From contig CASFTW010000004.1 in the NCBI GenBank assembly GCA_949297785.1, positions 1 to 64,000 of the forward strand: a stretch of DNA of 64,000 bases, written 5' to 3'. This document shows positions 53,136 to 61,536 of this stretch, piece after piece. This DNA comes from an uncultured Spirochaetales bacterium (GTDB lineage: Bacteria; Spirochaetota; Spirochaetia; Sphaerochaetales; Sphaerochaetaceae). Both the position numbers and the translations under genes were made by a program. Position 1 is the stretch's first letter, and each line of letters starts with the position of its first letter. The notes beneath the pieces are model-generated. The model made no database searches and was not told the origin of the DNA. It saw nothing but the letters and a program-made list of their open reading frames with translations.

Positions 53136-53600
53136 TCAGAAGCTTGAGAAAGATGCTGTATCGTCTGTAACGACAGCGTTGTCTTCAGCAGAGGAAGAGA
53201 CAACAACCTGAGGTTCAAACGGTGTCAGCCACACACTCTGGGGCTGATTCATGTCAGCCATGAATGTCGGAACTGAAAGCAGCACCATATCCTGCATAAG
53301 GGGAACGGTGATCTTGAATGTGACTGCCAGCATCTGTCCGCTTGCCTCATCTTCCCACTGAATAAGGACTGTATGCTTCTGTCCTGTCACAGTGAACTGC
53401 TCTCTCATCATGCGTGACATATCAAGGATAGGAGAGCCGTCAACGGATACTTCAAAATAATCAAGAGCCTTATAGTCTCCCTGCGAGAAGTTGTCTATGA
53501 GGATTGTATGCTCCTTGCCGATGAAGAACATAACGACGCCGATGATTATGATGATAAGAACAGCCGCGATGCGGATAAAGAATTTTCTTCCCAGTTTCAT
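53136..53600 (-). CDS. Small membrane-anchored protein of a DUF6672-like type
   Basis: The 154-residue protein has one N-terminal membrane helix (residues 7-28) and a beta-rich extracytoplasmic domain with KEHTILIDN and TGQKHTVLIQ. It resembles proteins I recall as DUF6672 in spirochaetes and related bacteria, next to ABC importers; I am only moderately sure. The start is within the stop region of the permease gene (overlap of 4 bases), so it is part of the importer operon. A role as accessory subunit is inferred. Confidence 0.72.
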   Translation of the reverse strand: MKLGRKFFIRIAAVLIIIIIGVVMFFIGKEHTILIDNFSQGDYKALDYFEVSVDGSPILDMSRMMREQFTVTGQKHTVLIQWEDEASGQMLAVTFKITVPLMQDMVLLSVPTFMADMNQPQSVWLTPFEPQVVVSSSAEDNAVVTDDTASFSSF

Positions 53601-54718
53601 GCGACCACCTCCTCGCCTTTCTCAAGTGCGATACGCTCGGCCCTTCTCTTTCTCATCTCATAGAGAACAAGAGCCAGTGTGATTACGCCGTAGCTGACGA
53701 ATACGCGGAAGTACTCGCCGAGCTGAGCCTCGCCGATGAGGTTTCTGCCGACAGTAGGAGCGATTGTGAACATAAGGTGGAACAGGATGATACCGATGAA
53801 TACGTTCCTGATATTAGCCTTGTCAACACTCGCGCCGCCGACCAGAAGAGCAGCGATCGAGAACATACCGATCTGAGAGTGGCTGTTGTATGTGTTCAGC
53901 GTACCGATATTCTGCAGGTAGATGATCATGCCATAGCCTGCGAATACAGTTGAGAGGATGATTGAAAGGACACGTGTTCTCTCAACCTTGATACCGGCCT
54001 GACGCGCGACTTCCATATCCTGTCCTACAGCTCTCATGTCCTGACCGAGCTTTGTTCTTCTGAACCAGATTATGAAGAGACAGAAAAGAACAACGAGAAT
54101 GAATGTGGCAACAGGAACACTTGCGCCGAAAATATTGAACGGGATGAGGTTGTCAAGGCTCTTTCTCATACTCTCAAGGTTGACAGTGTTTCTGATGCCA
54201 TACCCTCTTGGAAGGATGAGCTCAGGCGATGAGATTGGAATCACAAGGCCCATGAGGTAAAGGACAAAGAGCTGGTACACACCGTTCATGAAGAAGCCGA
54301 TTATGTAGCTTGTAACCATCTCGCGTCCCTTTGCTCTGTTGAGGATTGATCCGCACAGATAGCCGAGAAGGACCGAAATCGGAGTCGAGATGATTGCTGC
54401 AAGCACCATGCCGGGGATACCGACAACCGACCAGTCAGATACGAAGATAAGACCGATCTGACCTGCCATGGCACCGAGTGTCATACCGAAGTTGAGTCCC
54501 ATGCCGGCCATGACAGGAATGAGCAGGGAAAGAACGAGGAATGCATTTCTTCCAAGTCTTGAAAGAATCTCGTTGAGCAGGTATGAACCGGAGTAGCCTG
54601 ACAGAGGGATACCCACGCAGCAGATTATGATGAAAAGAATAGGAACAAGATTGTTTATCAGAAGTTCCTTGGGTGAGACTTTCATGTTTTTAATATCCAG
54701 CTTGAACTTGTTTGTCAT
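53597..54718 (-). CDS. ABC transporter permease, second of the DUF3798 importer
   Basis: The 373-residue protein has about ten membrane helices of the branched-chain/BMP-type permease family (MGLNFGMTLGAMAGQIGLIF, AVGQDMEVARQAGIKVERTR, ALLVGGASVDKA). It overlaps its neighbour permease by 4 bases on the 5' side and the small anchored protein on the 3' side. Two such permeases plus one ATPase are the usual set of RfuBCD/NupPQ importers. Confidence 0.93.
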   Translation of the reverse strand: MTNKFKLDIKNMKVSPKELLINNLVPILFIIICCVGIPLSGYSGSYLLNEILSRLGRNAFLVLSLLIPVMAGMGLNFGMTLGAMAGQIGLIFVSDWSVVGIPGMVLAAIISTPISVLLGYLCGSILNRAKGREMVTSYIIGFFMNGVYQLFVLYLMGLVIPISSPELILPRGYGIRNTVNLESMRKSLDNLIPFNIFGASVPVATFILVVLFCLFIIWFRRTKLGQDMRAVGQDMEVARQAGIKVERTRVLSIILSTVFAGYGMIIYLQNIGTLNTYNSHSQIGMFSIAALLVGGASVDKANIRNVFIGIILFHLMFTIAPTVGRNLIGEAQLGEYFRVFVSYGVITLALVLYEMRKRRAERIALEKGEEVVA

Positions 54719-55779
54719 CTTGTCACCTCCTGCTTTCTGGTCAGAGCATAGAGAATCATACCGTTGGAAACGATGATTCTGATGACTTCTGAAACATCAG
54801 TCTGGATAAGTCCGTTCATGACGCTCGGCGTCATTGTCAGAATACCCTGGAAAAGAAGAGTTCCGATGACTACGTTTGCGATGGAAGCCTTGTTGACGCT
54901 TGCACCGCCCAGAAGAACGGCACTCACGGCAGGCATTGCCATATTGAACGGTCCCATATAAAGCTGTATGAAACCGAAGGACTGTTCATACACGATGATA
55001 CCGACCGCACCGAGCCAGGTTGAGAGAATAACCGAAAGCATTCTCATCCTGTCAACATTGACACCGCTTGCCCTTGCGAAAACCGGGTTTGAACCGACAG
55101 CAGTCATTGCTGTTCCAGTCTTGGTCCTCAGGAAGAGCCATATGAGCAGTGCAAGGAAAGCGAAGAAGAGAATCGCTCCTGTCGGAATCGCGAAGTGTCC
55201 TATCTGAATGCGCAGGAAATTGTCCAGCACACCGCCGTAATAATCTGCAACGGAAATCGTCGTCCTCAGACCTGTTCCCGCATAGCCCCATACCATGGCC
55301 GGGGAATCATAAGGCAGAAGCAGCCACATGATGCACATGAACGCAACGGATGAGAAACCGACATATGTCGCAATCATCATCTCCCCGCCCTTAACCCTGT
55401 TGAGCAGGACGCCGTATCCTGCTCCCAGGATGATGGCGAACGGGCTTGCAAGCACGATTGCCATAAGGAAACCTGCAAAGCCTGTGAATGCGAACTCAAC
55501 AGACATTGTCGCACCCAGAAGACCGGAGATGATTCCAAGGGGAAGACCGAAGTTGAGACCGCATCCGGAGTGAACCATCGGAACCATTGCAAGTACGAGC
55601 ACGGCATTCATGCCGAAACGTGTGAATACATTTGTCAGGCCGGCGGCTATGTTCACATCCGCAAATGGAGCGATGACGAACATGAGCAGCAGGAAGCCTG
55701 TTATTATAAGTCTGGGAAGTCCGAAAGACTTGATTGCAGAAAGTGCTTTTTCTTTTATTGCCACAGCATCCATTGTCAA
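54715..55779 (-). CDS. ABC transporter permease, first of the DUF3798 importer
   Basis: The 354-residue protein has the same family pattern as its neighbour (HSGCGLNFGLPLGIISGLLG, AVGSNPVFARASGVNVDRMR, AVLLGGASVNKA). The two differ enough to form a heterodimer. It overlaps the ATPase gene by 4 bases. Confidence 0.93.
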   Translation of the reverse strand: MTMDAVAIKEKALSAIKSFGLPRLIITGFLLLMFVIAPFADVNIAAGLTNVFTRFGMNAVLVLAMVPMVHSGCGLNFGLPLGIISGLLGATMSVEFAFTGFAGFLMAIVLASPFAIILGAGYGVLLNRVKGGEMMIATYVGFSSVAFMCIMWLLLPYDSPAMVWGYAGTGLRTTISVADYYGGVLDNFLRIQIGHFAIPTGAILFFAFLALLIWLFLRTKTGTAMTAVGSNPVFARASGVNVDRMRMLSVILSTWLGAVGIIVYEQSFGFIQLYMGPFNMAMPAVSAVLLGGASVNKASIANVVIGTLLFQGILTMTPSVMNGLIQTDVSEVIRIIVSNGMILYALTRKQEVTR

Positions 55780-57392
55780 GCCTCCTTCATCTCGCCGAGC
55801 ATGAAGATACCGAATTCCTCACTTGAAGCTGTCGCATCAAGTGTTCCTGCAATTGTACCATCATGAACGATTGCGATGCGGTCGCAGATGCTTCTGAGCT
55901 CTTCAAGCTCACTTGAGATCATTATGATTGTTGTTCCGTTCTCTTCGTTGTACTTTCTAAGCGCCTCGAGAACGAGAGCCTTCGCACCGACATCGATACC
56001 TCTTGTCGGTTCGGATACGAAAAGAAGTTTAGGTTCGAGCGCGAATGCCTTTGCAAGACAGATCTTCTGCTGGTTACCGCCTGAAAGCTGACGCGCCCTC
56101 TGCTTTGTGGAAGTGCATTTGATCTTGAGAAGATCCACATACTCCTCCGTAACTTTCCTTATTGCCTCGTTGTCGCGGAACTGCACAGGGCCGATCTTTT
56201 TGAGGAACTTGTCCTTCACCTGCATTGCACCGAAAGCGACATTCCATTCAAGAGACTCGTCAAGAAGAAGTCCGACACCTCTTCTGTCCTCAGAAACGAA
56301 GGCACAGCCGGCCTTAAGCGCCTGAGAAGGAGAATTGAGAGGGATTTCCTTGCCTTCAAACTCAACTTTTCCGCTTGCAAGATAGAGTCCCATGATTCCG
56401 TTGGGGATGCCGATCTTTCCCTGTCCCGCAAGACCGCCGAGGCCGAAGATCTCTCCTTTCCTTACAGAGAAGGAGACATTCTTGACCATTTCACCAGGCA
56501 TTTCGACACGGAGATCCGAGACGCTGAATATTATCTCGTCACTTACATGAGAGGTTGATCTTTCGATTCTCTCCTGCTTGACGGTACGCCCGACCATCCA
56601 TGATGCGATTTTCTGTGTATCGGCCTCGCTCTTGTCAACATGCTTAATGATCAGACCGTCTCTCATGACCATGATTGAATCACAGACATCGATGATTTCC
56701 TGCAGACGGTGTGAAATGAAGATGATGGCAATGCCTGCCTGTGAAAGGTTCTTCATTGCCTTCAGAAGTGCAATTGCCTCATGTTCGGAGAGAACTGCGG
56801 TGGGTTCATCGAGAACCAGCAGCCTGATGCCGTTGGCACCGTCATCTCTCTTGTCATCTTCCTTGCTGAGTTCGCGGGCAATTTCCGTGAACTGCTTGTA
56901 ACCGACAGGAAGTGTTGAAATCTTTTTATCTGCTTCGAGTTCAACTCCAAGGCGTTCGATGGCCTTGAGAGCTCTTCTCTGCATTTCTTTTCTGTCTAAT
57001 GTATTCAGTCTTTTTCCGAACAGTTCGCTCATCACACTGTATTTCTCAGGTTCTCTGTTCAGAACGATATTCTCGCCGACTGTGAAATCCGGAATGAGGG
57101 AGAATTCCTGATGAACCATGCCGATGCCAGCCTTGATTGCATCCTCGGATGAATTGAAGCTGACCTTCTTCCCGTCGATGAGAACATCACCGCCGTAACC
57201 GCCTGTTTCCCTTATTTCATCCATTCCGAAAAGAATTTTCATGAGAGTGCTCTTACCTGCACCGTTCTCACCGACAAGGCCCAGGATCTCGCCCGGATAA
57301 AGCTTGAAATTGATGTCGTTGAGAACTTTGTTTCCTGAAAATTCCTTGCTGATTCCCTTCATCTCAAGAAGGGGAGTAGAAGAATAATCCAT
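55776..57392 (-). CDS. ABC importer ATPase with two fused ATP-binding domains
   Basis: The 538-residue chain has two ABC domains. The first has GENGAGKST and, after an insert rich in acidic residues (KEDDKRDDGANG), LLVLDEPTAVLSE. The second starts near 290 with the shortened loop GLAGQGKIG and ends with LSGGNQQK and FVSEPTRGIDVG. The degenerate second Walker A (GLAGQGKIG) is standard for this sugar/nucleoside-type importer ATPase. Its start follows the binding-protein gene after a 75-base gap with a strong hairpin. Confidence 0.95.
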   Translation of the reverse strand: MDYSSTPLLEMKGISKEFSGNKVLNDINFKLYPGEILGLVGENGAGKSTLMKILFGMDEIRETGGYGGDVLIDGKKVSFNSSEDAIKAGIGMVHQEFSLIPDFTVGENIVLNREPEKYSVMSELFGKRLNTLDRKEMQRRALKAIERLGVELEADKKISTLPVGYKQFTEIARELSKEDDKRDDGANGIRLLVLDEPTAVLSEHEAIALLKAMKNLSQAGIAIIFISHRLQEIIDVCDSIMVMRDGLIIKHVDKSEADTQKIASWMVGRTVKQERIERSTSHVSDEIIFSVSDLRVEMPGEMVKNVSFSVRKGEIFGLGGLAGQGKIGIPNGIMGLYLASGKVEFEGKEIPLNSPSQALKAGCAFVSEDRRGVGLLLDESLEWNVAFGAMQVKDKFLKKIGPVQFRDNEAIRKVTEEYVDLLKIKCTSTKQRARQLSGGNQQKICLAKAFALEPKLLFVSEPTRGIDVGAKALVLEALRKYNEENGTTIIMISSELEELRSICDRIAIVHDGTIAGTLDATASSEEFGIFMLGEMKEA

Positions 57393-57419
57393 TATAAATA
57401 CCTTATTTCAAACAAAGTT

Positions 57420-57446
57420 CAAGGGGAGGAATGTGCCTCCCCTTGT
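57420..57446 (-). terminator. Hairpin between the binding-protein gene and the ATPase gene
   Basis: On the minus strand CAAGGGGAGG and CCTCCCCTTG are perfect complements around a six-base loop. No proper T-run follows. Such a hairpin after the binding protein gene normally protects the upstream mRNA and lowers transport-gene expression. Confidence 0.7.
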
Positions 57447-57467
57447 AAAGAACAGCGTATTACAGAA

Positions 57468-58748
57468 TTAACCGCTGATTGTGTAGCACCAGTCAGGAAC
57501 TTCAACGTCTGTGACGTGCATGTAACCCTTACCCATGACATATGTATCCTGGTATGTAAGGAAGAAGTTTCTCAGACCTGTACCTGTGTTGACGTTGACG
57601 TAGTTTGCACCGCCCCATTCTGCACCCGGTGAATACTTGCCGTATGCAGCCATGATGTCGTCTCTGTCAAGGAGTTCGCTTTCGCCGCGGATTACGTTGA
57701 TAGCATGAGTTCCGAGACCTGCGGATACTGTGTAGCCGTAGCTGTATGCCCATGTACCGAATCTGCCGGCACCGCCGCGGTCAACAACTGCCTGCTCAAC
57801 ACGTGCGAGGATTGCAGGGAAGTCGCCGGAAACGTCGCCGAGCTCAACGCCGAGAGCACCAGGATAGCCCATGAGAGGTGACGGAAGGTCTGCTTCGATG
57901 AAGTAGCCGCCGTACTCAAGAAGCTGGCTGAGAAGAGGCTCTGTATGAGCATCGTTTGTACAGAAGAATGCTGTGTTCTCACCATACTGCTCGATCCAGT
58001 TCTTTGTGTTCTCGAGGATGTACTGCTGAGCACCTGCGATACCTACGTCGCTTGTCGGATCAGGAGCTGAGATGTCGACAAATGTCATGCCGAGCTGGTT
58101 ACATGTCTCAATCATGATTGCTCTTCTGCGGGCCATTGTCTCCATTGCGAGGTGGCGCGGGAATGAGATATGGACAAATGTGTCGCATCCGAGTTCGTGA
58201 GCTGTGTGAACCATAAGGTAACCGCGTGATACGAAGTCGTTGTTACATACGAGATCGGCAGCAGATGCGATTACGCCCGGATCCTCATGAGCCTCACCTG
58301 CGATACAGATGATGTCAGGTCTTCTTTCCTTGATTCTTCTGAAAGCTTCTGTTGTGCCGGGAACTGCCTGGTTGACAATGACAGCCTTCATGAGAGGATC
58401 GTCTGCAAGACCTGCGATGACACTGATTGTTGTCTCCTGCTCTTCCATGAAGTTGTCAGGATATGTAAGGTGCTGGATCATGCCGCCTTCGTCGACAGAA
58501 CCGTACTCTGCGATAAGAGCTTCGGCACCTCTGAGGTCATCCTCAGACTGGGAAACAGTACCTGTTACGATACCGATGTGGAATTCTTCAGGAACTTCTA
58601 CAGCAGGAGCAGCAGTTGTTGTCTCTTCAGCTGCAGCAACCGGAGCGGCTGCCTGAACTGTAACTGCTGTTGATTCGCTGGAACCGCCTGCATATACAAA
58701 TGAACATGCGACGAGAAGTGAAAGAAGAATCAAACCAAGTTTTTTCAT
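57468..58748 (-). CDS. DUF3798 periplasmic substrate-binding protein of the ABC importer
   Basis: The 426-residue precursor has a signal sequence. LLVAC (residues 11-15) fits a lipobox with Cys15, while AYAG-like sequence at 20-22 offers an alternative cleavage; the AGGSSES that follows is typical of spirochaete lipoproteins. The remainder (FHIGIVTGTVSQSEDDLRGAE, TDVGIAGAQQYI, CTNDAHTEPLLSQLL) is of the DUF3798 type of periplasmic binding protein. The ligand is unknown. It heads the operon, with GGAGG before the start. Confidence 0.9.
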   Translation of the reverse strand: MKKLGLILLSLLVACSFVYAGGSSESTAVTVQAAAPVAAAEETTTAAPAVEVPEEFHIGIVTGTVSQSEDDLRGAEALIAEYGSVDEGGMIQHLTYPDNFMEEQETTISVIAGLADDPLMKAVIVNQAVPGTTEAFRRIKERRPDIICIAGEAHEDPGVIASAADLVCNNDFVSRGYLMVHTAHELGCDTFVHISFPRHLAMETMARRRAIMIETCNQLGMTFVDISAPDPTSDVGIAGAQQYILENTKNWIEQYGENTAFFCTNDAHTEPLLSQLLEYGGYFIEADLPSPLMGYPGALGVELGDVSGDFPAILARVEQAVVDRGGAGRFGTWAYSYGYTVSAGLGTHAINVIRGESELLDRDDIMAAYGKYSPGAEWGGANYVNVNTGTGLRNFFLTYQDTYVMGKGYMHVTDVEVPDWCYTISG

Positions 58749-58783
58749 TCATTAACCTCCGTTTGGTGTTTTATGAATGGTAC

Positions 58784-58844
58784 ATTATACTTATTGAAAA
58801 AAAAATTCTACTACCATTTATGCAAAAAAACTGAAATTTATGCA
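58784..58844 (-). promoter_or_regulatory. Promoter region of the DUF3798 operon with two direct repeats
   Basis: A perfect -10 TATAAT lies at 58784-58789 on the minus strand; the -35 is weak. Upstream, TGCATAAAT (minus strand) occurs at 58816-58824 and 58836-58844, 20 bp apart or close to two helical turns. This is where an activator would bind. The WYL protein at the operon's end is a candidate. Confidence 0.5.
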
Positions 58845-58944
58845 TTCGGAATGAATTATCAGATGCATTTTCTGCTGTAAGCAGACACCTTCCATCCCAT
58901 TTTCTTCTGAAAAGCGAATCCGGCCCAGGGTCAATTTACAGAAA

Positions 58945-58986
58945 AGCAAAAAAAGAACGGCTCAGCCGGAAAGCCTTGCCGTTCTT
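58945..58986 (-). terminator. Intrinsic terminator after pckG
   Basis: On the minus strand AAGAACGGC (58978-58986) pairs with GCCGTTCTT (58953-58961), with further inner pairing possible, followed by TTTTTGC. It lies 24 bases past the stop. Confidence 0.85.
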
Positions 58987-59009
58987 CATATGAAATGCTG
59001 TGCGAACTA

Positions 59010-60830
59010 TCAGTTCTTTGCAGCCTTGAGGTTGGCCTCAAGTGTGTCAAGCATATCTGCAAGTTCCTTCGGGAGGTGCTTGCCGAACTTCGGATAGTGA
59101 TTTGTCCTGATATCCTCGACTTCTCTGAGCCATCCGTCAACATCAACTGTGAGAAGCTCCTTCATGTCTGCTTCGCTTACGCCTTCAGGGCGGTCGATCG
59201 CATCAACAGTCGGCATGATACCGATCGGTGTGTCAACTGTCTTTGCAGTGCCTTCGCAGCACTCGAAGATCCACTTGAGAACACGGCTGTTGTCACCGTA
59301 GCCCGGCCAGAGCCACTTGCCGTCAGCTGTCTTTCTGAACCAGTTGACGTAGAAGATCTTCGGAAGCTTGTCTGCATCCCCTGCAGCACCGACTTCAATC
59401 CAGTGCTTGAAGTAGTCGCCCATGTTGTAACCGCAGAACGGAAGCATTGCAAACGGGTCGCGGCGGATTGTGCCTGCCTTGACGTCGAGAGTTGCAGCTG
59501 TGACCTCAGAACCAACGATTGAGCCGAGGAACACACCATGATTCCAGTTCCTTGCCATGTGTACAAGAGGAATTGTTGAAGGTCTTCTGCCGCCGAAGAG
59601 AATTGCCGATACAGGAACACCGTTCGGATCTTCCCATTCAGGAGCGATGCACGGACACTGTGCAGCAGGAGCTGTGAAACGTGAATTCGGGTGTGCGGCC
59701 GGCTTTTCGCTCTTGCCCTGCTCCCATTCGTTTCCGGTCCAGTCGATGAGCTTGCCCGGTGCGTCGTAACCGATGCCTTCCCACCATACGTCCTTGTCTT
59801 GTGTAAGTGCGACGTTTGTGAAGATTGTGTTCTTGCTTGCTGCGACAAGAGCATTGTAGTTGGACTTTGCGGATGTGCCCGGTGCAACACCGAAGAAACC
59901 TGCTTCAGGGTTGATTGCATACAGTCTGCCGTCCTTGCCGTACTTCATCCATGCGATATCGTCACCTACTGTGTGGACTTCCCAGCCCGGGATTGTAGGA
60001 ATGAGCATTGCGAGGTTTGTTTTTCCGCATGCTGAGGGGAATGCAGCTGTGATGAAGCGGCTCTTTCCTTCAGGATTTGTTATCTTGAGGATGAGCATGT
60101 GCTCAGCAAGCCAGCCTTCGTCGCGTGCGAGAACTGATGCGATGCGCAGTGCGAGACATTTCTTTCCCAGAAGGGCGTTTCCGCCGTAACCGGAACCGTA
60201 TGACCAGATTTCCCTTGTCTCGGGGAACTGTGCGATGTACTTGTGCTCCATCGGTGCGCATGGCCACTTGCCGCCGTCGCTCTCGCCTTCAGCAAGAGGC
60301 TTGCCTACTGAATGCAGACAAGGTACGAAGTAACCGTCTTCTCCAAGGAGGTCGAGAACTTTAACACCGACACGTGTCATGATCATCATGTTGATCACAA
60401 CATACGGGGAATCCGTGATTTCAACACCGATCTTTGAAATCGGAGAACCGAGAGGACCCATTGAGAAAGGAATGACGTACATTGTACGACCCTTCATACA
60501 GCCTGTGTAAAGCTCTGTGAGTGTCTTCTTGAGTTCAACAGGATCAATCCAGTTGTTTGTAGGACCTGCATCCTCTTCCTTCACAGAAGAAATGAAAGTT
60601 CTCTTCTCAACACGTGCAACGTCTGATGGGTCAGAATTGAAAAGTACGCTGTGAGGCTTCTTTTCTTCGTTCAGGCGGACACAGAGGCCGTTGTCCACAC
60701 ATTCCTGAACAAGCTTGTCATACTGCTCTGATGAACCGTCAGCAAGCACAACTGCATCAGGTGTTGTAAGAGCAGCAATTTCATTAACCCACTTAGTGAG
60801 TTTAGCATGTTTAATGTCGTTGATAGTCAT
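59010..60830 (-). CDS. pckG: Phosphoenolpyruvate carboxykinase (GTP)
   Basis: PEPCK interconverts oxaloacetate and PEP using GTP/GDP. The 606-residue protein has the kinase-1a loop FPSACGKTN, the kinase-2 motif VGDDIAWM, the substrate-binding [12 protein letters not shown] and the GTP-specific [15 protein letters not shown]. The ATG at 60830 has AAGGAG at good distance; the frame extends upstream but without a site. In a fermentative anaerobe it may run in the PEP-carboxylating, ATP-equivalent-yielding direction, feeding oxaloacetate to the sodium pump or to succinate. Confidence 0.97.
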   Translation of the reverse strand: MTINDIKHAKLTKWVNEIAALTTPDAVVLADGSSEQYDKLVQECVDNGLCVRLNEEKKPHSVLFNSDPSDVARVEKRTFISSVKEEDAGPTNNWIDPVELKKTLTELYTGCMKGRTMYVIPFSMGPLGSPISKIGVEITDSPYVVINMMIMTRVGVKVLDLLGEDGYFVPCLHSVGKPLAEGESDGGKWPCAPMEHKYIAQFPETREIWSYGSGYGGNALLGKKCLALRIASVLARDEGWLAEHMLILKITNPEGKSRFITAAFPSACGKTNLAMLIPTIPGWEVHTVGDDIAWMKYGKDGRLYAINPEAGFFGVAPGTSAKSNYNALVAASKNTIFTNVALTQDKDVWWEGIGYDAPGKLIDWTGNEWEQGKSEKPAAHPNSRFTAPAAQCPCIAPEWEDPNGVPVSAILFGGRRPSTIPLVHMARNWNHGVFLGSIVGSEVTAATLDVKAGTIRRDPFAMLPFCGYNMGDYFKHWIEVGAAGDADKLPKIFYVNWFRKTADGKWLWPGYGDNSRVLKWIFECCEGTAKTVDTPIGIMPTVDAIDRPEGVSEADMKELLTVDVDGWLREVEDIRTNHYPKFGKHLPKELADMLDTLEANLKAAKN

Positions 60831-60857
60831 TGCTATTCTCCTTATCAATAATTAAAT

Positions 60858-60928
60858 CTTTTGCAAGATAAAATTTCTTTTTGTCATTCAGCTAAAACGA
60901 TAATAAAAAAACATGGCTTTTGCAAGCA
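60858..60928. repeat. Two copies of CTTTTGCAAG between pckG and the cNMP-binding gene
   Basis: The decamer is at 60858-60867 and 60919-60928, 61 bp apart, upstream of pckG. The second copy also makes a weak 4-bp hairpin followed by a T-run for the upstream gene, so it may be part of a terminator instead. A shared operator is possible. Confidence 0.35.
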
Positions 60929-60931
60929 GAA

Positions 60932-61465
60932 TCAATGCATGTGGCTGTGGTTTCGCGACCAGACGTTCACATACAGATCCGGCGGCACATCATCCGGTAT
61001 ATCCAGGAAGAAATCGGCAAGCTTTTTAAGTCTTTCCTTCAATGAAGGCTTCACGCTTTCCTGACTCGTCTGGACATCCCTGATTATCTCGGCGACAAGC
61101 GTCTGGGTATTCTTAAGCTCTTCAGTAACCGTCTTGAAGCGGTGTGCAAGATCACTTACGATTTTCACCCCTTCATCCGGATAGCGGGAAAGGAACTGTG
61201 CGAAATTCTCCCGGCTGATCTCGATGAGCACCGAATCCTCATCGGCAACGGCGGTTCCGTTGCGGGTCTCGCCCTCAAGAAGCCCCATCTCACCCAGCGA
61301 GGAGCCCGGTTCACTAACGCTCACCAGCGCAAACTGGTTTTCCTTGCCGTAATTCAGATAAAGAGTGACCCTTCCGCTTCTGAGAACGAACATGGTGTCG
61401 CATTCCTCTCCCTTATGATAAAGCACATGCCCCTTTGCAAGATGGATGACTTTGGCTGTGTCCAT
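60932..61465 (-). CDS. Cyclic nucleotide-binding domain protein
   Basis: The 177-residue protein consists of one cyclic nucleotide-binding fold (AKGHVLYHKGEECDTMFVLRSG split by loops, LGEMGLLEGETRNGTAVA) from residue 5 to about 110, then a helical segment and a short His-rich end (RNHSHMH). There is no DNA-binding domain, so it is not a Crp-type regulator. AAAGGAGG precedes the ATG. It probably senses cAMP or cGMP or serves as a docking domain. It lies upstream of pckG on the same strand. Confidence 0.88.
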   Translation of the reverse strand: MDTAKVIHLAKGHVLYHKGEECDTMFVLRSGRVTLYLNYGKENQFALVSVSEPGSSLGEMGLLEGETRNGTAVADEDSVLIEISRENFAQFLSRYPDEGVKIVSDLAHRFKTVTEELKNTQTLVAEIIRDVQTSQESVKPSLKERLKKLADFFLDIPDDVPPDLYVNVWSRNHSHMH

Positions 61466-61536
61466 TCATATCCTCCTTTATAATAAGTATAAGGCCTATC
61501 TTCCTTGACTACAACCTGATGCGCTACAATGCAGTC

